64,000 nucleotides of DNA, taken from Melastoma dodecandrum (taxonomy: Eukaryota > Streptophyta > Magnoliopsida > Myrtales > Melastomataceae). The stretch covers positions 1,736,001 through 1,800,000 of the forward strand of contig JARUPY010000079.1 of assembly GCA_029817715.1 (NCBI GenBank), read 5' to 3'. Positions 45,331 through 57,405 of this stretch are shown piece after piece. Each line of letters starts with the position of its first letter. The first letter of the stretch is position 1. The translations under genes and the position numbers were made by a program. A model generated the notes under the pieces. It made no database searches, had not been told where the DNA came from, and saw only the letters and a list, made by a program, of their open reading frames with translations.

Positions 45331-46198
45331 TGCGCGAAAGCCATGGAAACGGGAAAAACAATGACGACAGTGAAACGGAACGAAGGGGAATCACGAAACG
45401 AACAAACAGAATAGAACTCGGACCGCCACGGATACAGCCTAAGTACCACCGGGAATGTCATGAGGGTTGAACGCCACACAACCGGATACAGAAACACCAC
45501 CGATTATGGGGACACAAGGATAAAATCTCGCCACGCTTGGATTCAACCAAACGATAAGAGAAGTTACGCAAAGTTCATGAAAGAACTTGACAGCTACTAA
45601 ATTTGGGTAAAAAGTTCAAAAGGTTCTATTTAACCCTAAACACATGAATCCTATTTATAGAGGACCAGAAATGGGCTAAACCTAGCTCCCACATAGGCCC
45701 AAAATAGAAACAACCAAGAGTTAATTAAAAACAAGTTCAAAATTATTAACTACGAAAATTGTGCCTGACGTCTGCTAGGCCTTCCTGCAAATGAGTCCCA
45801 ACTTGAACTTTCTCGAATTTCCGGTCTCGAGTTTCACTTAAGCGAGTTGAAGCTGACATCGAGACAGACAATGTCCTCCTATTCTCGATATGGACCTCGT
45901 ACTCTTGATCTCGAGACGATCTACTGTCTTCTCGAGTTAACAAAGTCTTGTTGATCTCGAGATGAATTCATTTCTTGTCGAGTTGTCGACTCGACCACTT
46001 CACTTCTGTGAAGGTAGTCATCATCTCGACCGCTCCTCTCGACTCGTTCCCGACATGGCCAGCTCGCATCACGTTCATTCGAGGGATACTGGTATCCTGT
46101 TTGGTTCCCTTCTCGATCAACGGACGGTTGTGAGAAACGTAACTCCACTTGATCTGCTTTGAGTCGAAGTATCTAGAGTTGGTCATGATTTCGCATCA
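45331..46198 (-). repeat. 3' LTR of the nested Gypsy element
   Basis: Partner of 48866-49708. Inner edge set by the loss of similarity after GGTCATGATTTCGCATCA. Short ORFs in it (45746-46186) recur in the other LTR and have no domain. Confidence 0.75.
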
Positions 46199-47471
46199 TA
46201 CTCTCGTTGTTGAGAAAATTTTTCCCTCAAACTTGTGCGGTCTTGATTCACCTGAAACAATACTCCACCAGTTCCTATTCGAGAATACCTCGTCAACAAA
46301 TCCTGAGTTGACTCGAGCAGTACTCGAATACAGGCATCCGTTAGCACTTGCATATGGACGTGGTTTTGTTGCATAATATTCTCGATCTCTCGTACTTACT
46401 GCTGCCCTCCTATATTATAGGCGAGCGAACTCTCCTGATCTTCGTCAAGCTCGATGAGGCTAAAAATATGCAACTTACTCCAGACGTTCCCTGTCAACTT
46501 GATCGGCCTTAAGTTTTCCCTTCAATCACCCCGCGGTATCGTTCTCAAGTTGAATGGGGTGAAGGGACAAAGCGAGATCCTCTCCTGGATGCCTTTCTCC
46601 TGATTCCACCTCTGAAGCTCGCATAGTCGAACGTGTGGCGTGGCTGACAACATCAGCTGCGAGACTCTGATAGTGGAGGCTATGATGGTGCCACTCCCTT
46701 TGTCACTTTCATTTGACATCCCTGGCTTTGTTCCACGCAACGGCTAAGCAGGAGGCATTGTCGCTTGTTGCCCTTATGCAAATCCCCGTTTGCAGTTATG
46801 ATCCCACGACTGGCCGTCATTTCTCATTAGTTTGGCTCCTCAAAGCATTCTTCCTCAACATCCCAGAGTTCATATTTTTTGGCATGACCCTAATCCTTGT
46901 GATTACTTGAGATTGGAGTTCTCAAGGACAAACTCCGTTTGCTGAAAGGAGTCTTCCTCATGGTTGTAACCGCAACCGTTCTCTTAGCTTGTTGTTCATG
47001 CTCACTCGAGTTAAGGGTTACGGACTTAGGCGAGGGATCCGTTCTCGTGGAGGCACTCCCCTTGTTGAAAGGAGTGTCTTCACGAACAACGGCTTCTGGG
47101 TCATCATCCTCGACTGTTGTTCTCGACATCGTGCGCGAGATTACACACGTCGGTAAAACTCCAATAATCTTGTAACTCGACCGCCTCAGCAACTTGGGGC
47201 TTCAGTCCCCTGATATATCGCGCGATCGTCTCCTCCAAGGACTCAGTGATATCACTTTGTTGCATTAATTTCTCGAACTTCAAGTGTACTCAGAAACACT
47301 CAAGGATTGTTAATTTAAGATGTTCAATCTAAGAAATGAATTTTGTCGATACCGTTCGGGTAGGAATCGCTTCTTCATCACTCTTTTCATTTTACCCCAC
47401 GAGCAAATTTTCTCCTTCCCTTCTCGACGTTACTGTTGATTCAAGTTTTCCCACCACAAACTAGCATACTT

Positions 47472-48398
47472 TCAAAGTCTAAGGGCTGCCACCTTGACTT
47501 GCCTATCCTCGGGGATCTCTTCATAATCGAATATCCTTTCAATGGTATGAAGCCAATCAAGAAACTCTTCGGGGTCTAACTTTCCCTCGAACTCGGGAAT
47601 GTCTACTTGCATATTAACAGGATGTGGTTGACGTTCTCGAGTTTTTCTCTCGGGACTCTCTTCGTCCCGAGTTGGTCTCATGGGACTCTTTCCGTCCCCA
47701 TATTCATCCACAAAAAGATTTTCTTCACCCTCAAATCTTTCTGCGATCAGATTGTCCTCTTCTTCGTTATCCAGTCTACTGTTGGACGGCAACGCACGAT
47801 GAAAGACTCCACTGAGTCCATACTCGATTTTGTCTTCCTACTTTGGTACATCTCGTCGACTGACTTCTTTCTCGTTCGCTCAGTCAATTGTAAATAGCAT
47901 GATGATTGCCTCGGTCAAACAAATTTCTCAAGCTCAACTTCTCTCGATTGTAGGCAAAACCAATCCTTCCAGACTTGATGTTAATATTAAACAATCATTT
48001 TGAGATGGATCGGAAAGGGTCGACTTGAGTGACTCTACTTGCTTATCGACTAGAAATGACTTGATAGTTGAACCAATATCTCCCTTCAGCTTCGCGTTGG
48101 AGCATGCGATGGGTGCCTGCGACTGAAGAAAATGTACTCCAGTTCCTTCTACTGAGGTGACACATCCGACCTAGAATGCTCCAAAAAAATCCAGTAACTC
48201 AAGGACGGGAACCTCACCTATCTTCAACGGCTCAAAATTAGCTTCCCCAGCAAAAGCCCATTTGTATCGATCTTCCGCCAGACACTCAACCTGCTGGTGG
48301 AATTCCACCGGAAATTCGAGTATCAACTCCTCTGGAATCACTTCCTCCGACTCCTCAATACCTTCAAAATCCCAAATCGGACCTGAATCCTTTTCCAA
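47472..48398 (-). pseudogene. Gypsy gag remnant
   Basis: The ORF at 47792-47472 carries the start of a plant Gypsy gag capsid domain: VDIPEFEGKLDPEEFLDWLHTIERIF, written here in two parts as VDIPEFEGKL and DPEEFLDWLHTIERIFDY. It is preceded by an acidic linker. Further upstream, 48398-48171 is another acidic ORF (MEKDSGPIWDFEGIEESEE), possibly a separate gag-region piece. Capsid C-terminus and zinc knuckle were not seen; sequence beyond 47470 is shifted. Packaging role is inferred from the family only. Confidence 0.65.
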
Positions 48399-48865
48399 GT
48401 CTTCTCCTTTATCAAGATAAGCCTCAACTTCTTGATTCTGAATAGTCGCGTTTCGAGCTATCTCTTCTTGGTAAAGATTTGTTGGGATGGATGTAAATTT
48501 TATCGAATCTCTCCATTTGAGGGGCCCTCAATATCATCATTGTTGAAAGTGAAAAGAGGATTGAAGAACATCCCATCTAGACGGTTATGTATAGAACGAG
48601 TGTTCTGTCAAAGAAGGTAAGCATCCTCTTCGACTGGAGAGTCGAATAGAGGGTTCTCGAGATAGATGACTGGAGAGTCAAAAAGAGGATTTTCGAGATC
48701 TTGAAGTTGTCTTGGAGGTCCTCGACATGCTATTCAAGTCGAGCAACGTGCACCATGTACTTTAAATCTGTAATTTTCTCCTCCAATGTCATAAAACGCC
48801 ACAACTTATTCGCCATCACAACAACCTTGCCCTCTTCAATAACCGTACGCTATGATACTAATTGA

Positions 48866-49708
48866 TGCATGAAAGCCGCGGAAACGGGAAACACAACGAC
48901 GACGACGAAACGGAATGAACGAGAATCTACGAAATGAACGAACGGAATAGAACTCGGATCGCCACGGATACAACCTAAGCACCATCAAAATGTCACGAGG
49001 GTTGAAAGAAACACTACCGATTATGGGGACGCTCGGATAAAATCTCACCACGATTGGATTCCACCAAACGATAAGAGAAGTTGCGCAAAATTCACGAAAA
49101 AACTTGACGGAAATGGTTATATCTTACCCTAAACACATGAGTCATATTTATATAGGACCGGAAATGGACTAAACCTAGCTCTCAAATAGGCCAAAATAGA
49201 AACAACCAAAAGCTATTTAAAAACAAGTCCAAAATTATTAACTACGAAAGCTAGGCCTGACGTCAGTTGGGTCTTCCTGCAAATGAGTCCTGAATTGAGG
49301 CTTTCTCGAATTCCCTATTTCGAGTTTCCCTTCAGCGGGTTGAAGCTGACCTCGGGACAAACATCGTCCTCCTATTCTCAAGATGGACCTCGTACTCTTG
49401 ATCTCAAGACCGATCTCATGACGATTTGTTGTCTTCGCGAGTTGACAAAGTCTTATTGATCTCGAGATGAATTCATGTCTTGTCGAGTTGTCAACTCAAC
49501 TACTTCATTTCCGTAAAGATAGTTCTCATCTCGACCGCTCCTCTCGACTTGTTCCCGACTTGGCCAAATCTCATCACGTTCATTCGAGGGATGCTGGTAT
49601 CCTGTTTGGTTCCTTTCTCGATCAAACGGACGGTTGTGAAAAAAGTAACTCCACCTTGATTTGCTACAAGTCGTAGTATCTAGAGTTGGTCCCAATTTTG
49701 CATTACGT
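48866..49708 (-). repeat. 5' LTR of the nested Gypsy element
   Basis: TGCATGAAAGCCGCGGAAAC at the left edge pairs with TGCGCGAAAGCCATGGAAAC at 45331. The right edge is approximate (49692-49708). Confidence 0.75.
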
Positions 49709-50655
49709 GCTTATTGCACGTGCGAGTATGAAGGAAATCAACATGCTAAAACGAGAGCTAATTCAAGAATTTGAGATGAAGGACTTAGGGCCAGCAAATC
49801 AAATTTTGGGTATGCGCATTTCTCGAGATCGGCCGGTACACGAATCTTGTCACAGGAAAGATACATCAGCAAGGTGTTGGATCATTTTCGAGTGCAAGAT
49901 GTTAAGCCAAGAATTACACCGTTAGGAAAAGAACTCAAGCTCTCAATGGATCAAGCACCAAAAACAAAGGAGGAATGTGAATATATGGCAACTGAGCCAT
50001 ATTCCTCGGTAGTTGGTAGTCTCATGTATGCAATGATATGCACCAAACCTGACATTGCTCATGTAGTGGGATTAGTCAGTCGATACATGACAAATCTAGG
50101 CACCGAGCATTGGGAGGCAGTGAAATGGCTGCTAAGGTATTTAAAAGGAACTTCAGGTATGGCGTTGAATTTCAAAAGGGGTGGCAAAAGTCTAGAAGGT
50201 TTTGTTGATGTAGATCTTGGGGGTGATCTAGATAATCGGAATAGCACTTCTAGCTATGATTTCACATGGGGAGGTATGGCTATAAGTTGGATGTCGAGAT
50301 TGCAAAAATGTGTGGCACTCTCAACTACTGAAGTAGAGTATGTAGCGATTTCGGAAGCTGGGAAGGAGATGGTTGGGTTACTCAATTTTCTAAAGGAAAT
50401 TGGAAAGGATCAAGATTACGGAGCTCTTTATACCGATAGTCAAAGTGCTATGTATCTCGCAAAGAGCCTGGTGTTTCATTCAAGAACTAAGCATATCCAA
50501 TTGAAGGACCATTACATAGGAAATTGGTAAATGACGGGACTTTGACATTGAACAAAATAAGAGGTGAGATGAATCCGACGGACATGCTCACAAAGGTTGT
50601 AACCACAGAAAATCGAGGTTATGCACTACCTCAGTTGGGCTCAATCACTAATTGA
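49709..50655 (+). pseudogene. Copia element A reverse transcriptase right part and RNase H
   Basis: Continues RT after the active site: SMKEINMLKRELIQEFEMKD, LGPANQILGM, then in a second frame (49847-50530) ERYISKVLDHF, PYSSVVGSLMYAM, CTKPDIAHVVGLVSRYM, and HWEAVKWLLRYLKGT. RNase H follows with FVDVDLGGDLDNRNSTS, the ALSTTEVEYVAISEA block and the LYTDSQSAMYLA motif. It ends HIQLKDHYI, a frame change, then MNPTDMLTK. One frameshift near 49850 and one near 50520 break it. The order is the ordinary Copia one. Confidence 0.85.
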
Positions 50656-50722
50656 GCAGGAATGCTGCCAATGTATACGCAAGATGGAGATGAAACTAAT
50701 TTATTTTCAAGTGGGAGATCGT

Positions 50723-51062
50723 TGAGAGTGAAGACAAATTTGATAAGAGATGTGAATTAGGATCTTAACAAATCTCTAAAATCTATTTAGAGCGGAATGC
50801 CTTATATCTTCAATTAGATCTCCTGGAGATTTAGGCATGATCTCTGTTTCTTTGGTTTTTAAATAGAGGGGGCAACATGGTGTGATACACGGGCGAGCAG
50901 ATAGTGTTTCCGAGAGAGTAAGGAACCAATCGGGTCGAGGTAAAGGCTACTTGGGGTTTGGTTTCTTCTTGTATCTCGGGCGGGTGAGAAATACACTTAG
51001 GTGTTATTTGTAATCTTGATTATCTGGTGAAACCTCCGGAAGACTTTTCCGTGGACGTAGGC
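50723..51062 (+). repeat. 3' LTR of Copia element A (right end truncated)
   Basis: Starts TGAGAGTGAAGACAAATTTG after GTGGGAGATCGT. Similarity with the 5' copy ends at 51062 near GGACGTAGG, so the last part of the LTR is missing. Confidence 0.65.
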
Positions 51063-52393
51063 CTTTTTTTTAACCAGTAGGTTTGCGATTCGGGGACGTT
51101 CTCCTTTAAAAGTATCATTACAATTGGGGGGAGGTGCCAAATGGTTATTATTGGTCGGATCATTGGACCGGAGATCTAGAGCTTGATTCCAACTATGAAT
51201 GAATCTTGCGAGTAACTATCCTAAATTCACGTTAAAAATATCGAATTCGGTTTTTTAAATCAAATCAAATTTAATGTTTTTAATATCAATTTATGGACAT
51301 TATCTACAAATTTCAAAAATAATAACATGTTTCATGAAATATTTTCGAAAACAAATATCATCGTGACAAAGGCGCGGTGGCACCCGGGCCAATTGGGCAG
51401 TTGTTAACTTTGCCTCCTTTCGCGTCATAGCTCGTAACCATACCAGACATCAAATCCAGAATAAAATAACATCCTTCTTTTTATTATTTATTGTTCTTGC
51501 CAACCTTCCCGTGTAATTGCTTGATCGCCGCTTGTACATTGAAAGTTTAAAACTAAAGAAAAGGTGAAGATTAGGACTACTATTATTATTTTTATTTATT
51601 AGTAGGTTTGTACGTGATTATGGTTAGTTTGAAAGAAGTTTATAAAATGTTGTTTAAGTTCGCAAAACTCTCAATATATCGTTTTGGGAATCACGTCTTT
51701 TTTGTAAATTGAGTGTCGCAATTTCGGACCGCGCCTTTCACAAATTTTTTTTTCAAAACTAATCATATTTCGATACAAAACTCTACGTAGTGGTATGGTG
51801 GCATCGTGTGCTCACTACTACCCATTGTCCCGGCATCACACCTCATTGCAAACGGAATCCATTTTCATTAGAAGCATGTTCTTTAATAACGTTTATCTGT
51901 AAATTATTTTTACGAAATAGAGTTCTTAATTTCAAAATTTATTGACTAATGCTTTTAAATCATTATTTGAAACACCGATTTCATTCTTTAAGGAATCAAT
52001 ATTTCAAATGTCGATTTTGCTTAAAATATTTTTAAAAAATTAGTATTTAAAATATTAATTTGAGGATATTAGCCAAAATATTTTATAACTTTCGACTTCG
52101 GAAATATTTTTACCGAAATCATTTCCATTGCCATTTTCCTTCCCACTAATGTTCGTTTGTAGTGTTCCGAGAGTGTTGCTCCTGTTATGGATGGATGGTT
52201 GTCTCTGTCTGCCGTACTCCTTGTCGGATTAGATTTTTTTATTTTTTTCTTCTTTTTTTCATTTTTTTTAAATTGAAATTTGAATATTAAACGAAAGAGA
52301 TTTCTTCCTTCGGCTTGACGTCACTCTTGACCACACACCCAGTTTTTTTTATATAATAATAATACAGACATAATTTATGGGATTTTTATCGAT
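51063..52393. other. Intergenic, no gene seen
   Basis: Very A/T-rich with long T runs (for example 52225-52275). No ORF above background and no repeat I could pair. Confidence 0.5.
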
Positions 52394-52739
52394 TGTCACG
52401 TTAATTTGTAATCTCATTAAGATTATTAGTGGGGTGGTGTTAATGGCCTTGGTAGTGGGGTGGACTTAATGACCTAGGAATTAAGGCACATTGAATGCTT
52501 TCTCTAGATATTTCCTATGACTATATAAAGGAGAAGCAATCTCCAAATTTTGTAGGAGTGTAAGAAAAAGATCAAGAAGGTATTCTGGTTCTAAAAAAAA
52601 AAAGGATCCGCAATTAGCCAAAATATCCTCTCCAAATTTCCTTGTTCCTTATTTCCATAAACACTTCACTGTGTCGTAGCAGTTCTGCAAAACCCTTACT
52701 GTGATACAGCAAAGCACCGCTTTCCAAACAACCCCAACA
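52394..52739 (+). repeat. 5' LTR of Copia element B
   Basis: TGTCACGTTAATTTG start and ...CCCCAACA end, 346 bases. A TATATAAAGG at about 52523 may be its TATA box. Confidence 0.85.
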
Positions 52740-52744
52740 AATTT

Positions 52745-52756
52745 TGGTATCAGAGC
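52745..52756 (+). other. Primer binding site of Copia element B
   Basis: TGGTATCAGAGC, complement of initiator tRNA-Met 3' end, immediately after the 5' LTR. Confidence 0.85.
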
Positions 52757-52766
52757 ACAGCAGATC

Positions 52767-53758
52767 ATGGCTACGTCTCCCAGCAGCATGCTCTTTTCCT
52801 ACTCGCCCAACCAAATCCCGATATTTGAAGGAGAGCACTATGATTATTGGAGTTCGTAAATGGAAACCATCCTTATCTCACAAGATTTGTGGAGAATTAT
52901 TGATGAAGGCTTTGAAGAAGACACCGACTCGTCAAGTGAGTAAGAAGGTGCTGGAGCACAAGAAAAGAAGGCAAAAGAAAACGTGATGAGGAATGTGATG
53001 GCGTTGCGGATCTTGTAACAATCCGTAAGTAGACGATTTATCCAAGGCTTTATGGTCTCAAGAAGGCGAAAGAATGGAGCATGCTTAATAAAGAGTTGTA
53101 AAGCTTGGAGAAAGTGATTTCCATCAAGCTTCAAAGCTTGTTGAGGGATTTTGACAACTTGGCCATGAAGGAGTCCGAAACGGTGAAAGATTTCTTCTCG
53201 AGAGTTATAGAAATCATGAATCAAATCAAGTGTTGCGGTGATGAAGTTCCCGACAAAATGTTGTGGAGAAAGTGTTGAGAAGCCTGCTGCAGAAGTTTGA
53301 GCACGTTATTGCTGTGATTGAAGAAACGAAGAATCTGGGAGAAATTTTTGTGTATGAGCTAATGGGTTCGCTTGAAGCCCACGAAAGAAGAGTAAGTACT
53401 CAACTCCTGTTGAACAAGCTTTTCAAATGAAGTTAAATGTTTCAGAAAAGAATTCGGAGCAGAAGGAGCGTACGGTGAACAACAGCAGAGAGTTTTATGG
53501 TTGTGGATGTGGAAGCCGTTCTCAAGGAAGAGGCAGAGGACATACAGCAAGCCAGTTCCGCAATAGAGAAGATAATTCCTGGAGTAGACCTGGAAATTCA
53601 GAAGGTAGTTGTTATATTTATAGAAAAGCTAGAAATGAGTCAATGATTGCTATTTCAGGTGTAAGAGATGTCGATTTCCAAATCGACAACAGTTACAACT
53701 CGTTGTTAGAGCTTGGAGACAGCAAGAAGATAAGATTGAAGGAAAGGGAATCGTTGCT
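52767..53758 (+). pseudogene. Copia element B gag
   Basis: Starts ATG 52767 (MATSPSSMLFSYSPNQIPIF, then EGEHYDYWSS), followed by an in-frame TAA at about 52857 and then METILISQDLWRIIDEGFEE, the classic Copia gag start. Later parts in changing frames include the NRSREFYGCGCGSRSQGRGR Gly/Arg-rich region near 53490-53550 and a degraded zinc knuckle around CYIYRKARNES (53610-53640). The protease active site was not identified. Confidence 0.75.
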
Positions 53759-55118
53759 GTGAGAGCAGCAAATGGTGAAGAAAAGCGGATTAATGATATA
53801 TTTTATTCTCCAGGCATTGCTCATAATCTTTTGAGTGTGGGACAATTGATGAAGAGAGTTTATAAGGTTACCTTTGCCGATGGTCAATGTGAGATCGTTG
53901 ACAAAAATGAGAAGAAGATCATTACAGTGAAGATGACGACGAACAACTGGTTTCTGCTGTAGATGAATTCGTTCTTGAATGTTGCATTGAAGAGTGAAGT
54001 TTTTGATGAAGCTTAGTTATGGCATATGCGAGATGGACATTTGAATCATAAGGGTCTAACGTTGTTGAGAGAGAGGAATATGGTCATAGGTCTTCCAAAA
54101 ATTCAATCAACATCAACATGCGTCTGTGAAGGATGTGTGTATGGGAAGCAACATCGTCTTCCTTTTCCAAATACCTCTTGGAGAGCTAAAGCCTCTCTTG
54201 AGTTAGTGCATGCTGACATTTGTGGTCCAACCCAAACTCCAACGATCAGTAACAGGAGATATTTTCTCTTATTTGTTGATGATTACACTTGTATTATATG
54301 GGTATACTTTTTTGAAAATAAATCAGAGGCTTTCACTATTTTTTTGAGATTCAAATCCAATGCAGAAAAGCAAAGTGGATATCAAATAAAGACTTTAAGG
54401 ACGGATCGTGGAGGAGGAGCTGTTTCTATATTAATGCAAGCAGCAAGGCATGCAGCGAGAGCTTACTGTGAAGTACTCACCTCAGCAGAATGGCGTTGCT
54501 GAGAGCAAGAATGGGACTATTGTTGAGATGGCTCGAAGTATGCTCAAAGGCAAGGGTCTTCCGAATTCATTGTGGGTCGAAGCTATGAATACAATGGCTT
54601 ACATTCTCAATCGATCACCGACGAAAGCTATTCAGAGCAAGACGTTTTACAAAGCATGGCATAAGAGGAAACCCGTGGTTGATCACTTGAAGGTATTTGG
54701 ATGTGTTGCATATGCTCTTTTGTCGAAGAAGAAGGAGAAATTTGATGAGAAGAGTGAGAAGCTAATCTTTATTGGTTATAGTGAAGAATCTGAAGGTTAT
54801 CGTTTGTTTGACCCAAAGACTAACAATCTTGTGATTTCAAGAGATGTTATTTTCGATGAGAATGCAGCGTGGAAGTGGGAGAACGAGTCTTCTCAGACTC
54901 AGCCAACATTTTCTTATCCAGAAGCACTAGCAGTAGTGTCTTTCTCAAATCTCACTGATACAACAGCAACTAGTTCCTCAAGAGTAAATTTAGATAATGA
55001 AGATTATGACGATGATATGCAACCAAAGGGTTATTGCTCATTAACTGAAGTTTACGAGCAAGCTAACTTTGCACTTGCTACGTCTGAGCCGCAGAATTTC
55101 GAAGAAGCCGCAAAATAA
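53759..55118 (+). pseudogene. Copia element B integrase
   Basis: 53759-53962 holds the region before integrase (INDIFYSPGIAHNLLSVGQL). 54026-54502 has the zinc finger (H.. GHLNHKGL, CVCEGCVYGKQHRLPFP) and the core Asp in LVHADICGPTQT, then FVDDYTC and LRTDRGG with the second Asp. 54450-55118, in another frame, continues with SPQQNGVAESKNGTIVEMAR (the Glu), LKVFGCVAYAL and FIGYSEESEGYRLFDPKTN. The frame change near 54450 and stop at 55116 disable it. Confidence 0.85.
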
Positions 55119-56545
55119 GAAGAGTGGAGAAATGCAATGAAAGAAGAGATGTTTAGTATTGAGAAGAATGATACTTGGTCCCTAGTAGACCTTCCCAAAG
55201 CAAAAGAAGCAATTGGCTTGAAATGAATATTTAAAACAAAGTTTAATGAGGATGGAAGTGTACAGAGGTACAAAGCTCGTCTCGTAGCAAAGGGTTACTC
55301 ACAACAGTCCGGAGTTGATTTCATTGAGACTATCGCCCTTGTAGCCAGAATGGAGACTATTCGAAGTGTTTGCCGCGCAAATGGAGCTTGAAGTGTTCCA
55401 ACTTGATGTGAAGTCAACCTTTCTTAATGGAGTACTAGAAGAGGAAGTGTATGCTCAACAACCTCAAGGGTTTGCTGTTAAAGGACAAAAAGTCAAAGTG
55501 TATCGACTTCACAAAGAGCATGGAATTTCAGGATAGATTTCTACTTGCAGAAGAATGGATTTGAAAGAAGTTTGGTAGAACCTTCTCTCTATGTACAGAA
55601 GCGCGATGCTGATTTTCCAGTAGCTTGTCTCTATGTGGATGATCTCATCTATACTAGCACCAGCAAGGTGTTAATGGAGAAGTTCAAAAAGGCAATGATG
55701 GATGAATTTGAGATGACGGATCTTGGATTAATGAAGTATTTTCTAGGCTTGCAGGTGAAGCAGAGCAAAGGAGAGATAATTATTTCTCAAGAAACTACGT
55801 TGCTGACATGTTGAAAAGATTTCACATGGAGAACGCCAAAGTTGTAGCAACTCCAGTAGCTCTTAATGAGAAGCTGCAACAGGATGATGGTGCTAAAAAG
55901 TTTAACTCAAATATTTATAGAAGCCCGGTTGGTTCGTTGATCTATCTAACCCACACAAGGGTTAGATATCGTTCAAAGTGTAAGTATGTTGTCAACGTTC
56001 ATGAACAATCCCACCAAGACTCACTTTGCAGCAGTGAAGCGTGTCTTACGTTATCTTCAAGGAACAAATAATGTTGGTTTGAAGTACACAAAAGAAGAAG
56101 ACAACAACCATGTGGGATATGTTGATAGTGATTGAACAGGAAGTATTGATGATCGAAGAAGTACGTCAGGATATCTTTTCTTCTTTGGAATAAAACCCAT
56201 CTCCAGGAATTCGAAGAAGCAAACTACTGTGGCGTTATCATCGGCTGAAGCAGAATACATTGCAGCAAATGAAGCAATTCATGAAGCAGTAAGATTAAGA
56301 AGGTTGCTCATCCAACAACAGTATTCTGTGATAATCAGTCAGTCATTGCTATGACGAAGAACCCCGTGTTTCATGCAAGGTCAAAGCACATTGAATTACG
56401 CCACCACTTTATCAGAGAAATGGTGATAAAAAGGATATAGTTATGGAGTTTATTCATATCCAGGACCAGCCCGCTGATGTTCTAACAAAGGCCGTAAATT
56501 TCGAGAAGCTCGAGTTATTCAAGAAGCTTCTAAAGATTACAAATT
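55119..56545 (+). pseudogene. Copia element B reverse transcriptase and RNase H
   Basis: EEWRNAMKEEM and NDTWSLVDLPK open RT at 55120; stops follow (for example about 55224). LDVKSTFLNGVL-like sequence lies near 55400 and the active site CLYVDDLIYTST at about 55625-55665. Then LGLMKYFLGLQVKQSKGEII, NSNIYRSPVGSLIYLT and RNase H ([43 protein letters not shown], and HIELRHHFI in pieces). At least five stops or shifts. It would copy element RNA; inactive now. Confidence 0.85.
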
Positions 56546-56562
56546 AAGAAAGGGTGTGAAAT

Positions 56563-56923
56563 GTCGTGTTAAATGTCATATTAATTTGCAATCTCATTAA
56601 GTGTATTAGTGGGGTGGTGTTAATGGCCTTAATAGTGTGGTGGAGTTAATGACCTAGGGATTAAGGCACATTGAATGCTTTTTCTATATCTTTCCTATGA
56701 CTCCATAAAATGAGAAGCAATATTCAAATGTCCTAAGCGTGGTAGAAAAAGACCAAGAAGGTATTTTGATCGTAAAAAATGAAAAAGGCTCCGCAATTAG
56801 CTAAAATAAACTCTCCAAATTTCCATGTTCTTTATTTCCAGAAACACTTCGCTATGTCGTAATAGTTCCGTAAAATACTTTCTGTGATACAGCAAAGCAC
56901 TACTTTCCAAACAAAGTCCAATA
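56563..56923 (+). repeat. 3' LTR of Copia element B
   Basis: Starts TGTCGTGTTAAATGTCATAT (with about 12 extra bases relative to the 5' LTR) and ends near AAAGTCCAATA. Confidence 0.8.
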
Positions 56924-57300
56924 ATTTTGTCACGAGTAAGTAAATAATGAGATTTTTTTTCTACTGTTCATGCATTTATCGCGACAGTAATTTTCCAGGA
57001 TCTGCATTTTCTTTTTTTTGGGGGGGGGGACTCATTTACTGTGTTTCTCATTCTCTCTTAAGCTTCTTCAACTCTTCACAACACTTTGGAATCCTGGAAC
57101 TTCTCAGGGTTTTACTTTGAAGTTTAATGCGTAAGAATCCACCATTCACTGCAATCCCATTTTCTCAAGTGGGTTTGTTTCCAGTAGGAAGTGAAGTTGC
57201 AACGGAATGCGCTGAGTGTTCTGGAGCATCCTACTGGGAATGAGGAGGATGATCCTGATTTCGGTTCTAGTAGCGGATCCGAAACCGGCGGAAAGGATCA

Positions 57301-57405
57301 AGAACTTCTTACATTATTGTGGAATTCTATCACTGATTCCTCAGAACTTCTTACATTATTGTGGAATTCTATCACTGATTCCTCAGAACTTCTTACATTA
57401 TTGTG
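57301..57405 (+). repeat. 42-base tandem repeat, two and a half copies
   Basis: AGAACTTCTTACATTATTGT/GGAATTCTATCACTGATTCCTC at 57301, 57343 and (partial) 57385. The copies are identical, so the expansion is recent. It lies where an intron of the SAP30-like gene would be expected; the last unit ends TTGTGCAG, a usable acceptor. Confidence 0.9.

Larger units (their letters stand above)
45331..49708 (-). mobile_element. Gag-only Ty3/Gypsy element nested in Copia RT
   Basis: Two LTRs of about 840-870 bases: 45331-46198 and 48866-49708, alike over most of their length (CGATTATGGGGACAC/GCTCGGATAAAATCTC, AACGATAAGAGAAGTT, CATTCGAGGGATGCTGGTATCC). Minus orientation follows from a decayed primer site TTAGTATCATAGCG at 48849-48862 (minus) beside the right LTR and a gag ORF between. 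GCTTA flanks both outer ends (45326-45330 and 49709-49713), consistent with a target duplication. The interior is only 2.7 kb and shows gag but no protease, RT or integrase, so the copy is non-autonomous. Confidence 0.75.
44040..51062 (+). mobile_element. Copia (Ty1) element A, carrying two nested insertions
   Basis: Truncated 5' LTR sequence at 44040-44335 matches the 3' LTR at 50723-51062 (shared GAGTCAAGGTAGAGGCTAC-like block, GTGAGAAATACACTTAGGTG, GGAAGACTTTTCCGTGGACG). RT sequence resumes at 45182, is interrupted at 45330, and continues from 49709 through RNase H to about 50655. A polypurine-like GTGGGAGATC precedes the 3' LTR. A hAT fragment fills 44338-45180 where primer site, gag and integrase should be; those are lost. 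The Gypsy element at 45331-49708 lies in the RT active-site region. Confidence 0.7.
52394..56923 (+). mobile_element. Copia (Ty1) element B, nearly full length, inactivated
   Basis: 5' LTR 52394-52739 and 3' LTR 56563-56923 flank gag, integrase, RT and RNase H in the Copia order. Primer site TGGTATCAGAGC lies five bases after the 5' LTR, and a purine-rich AAATTAAGAAAGGGTGTGAA precedes the 3' LTR. LTRs share TTAGTGGGGTGGTGTTAATG, GGCACATTGAATGCTTT and GTGATACAGCAAAGCAC but differ often, so insertion is old. Length of 4.5 kb is close to a complete element. Many stops and shifts break the polyprotein. No target duplication could be recognised. Confidence 0.9.

Noticed and set aside
47472..47897. 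Plus-strand ORFs opposite gag
   Set aside because: Shadows of the minus-strand gag frame.
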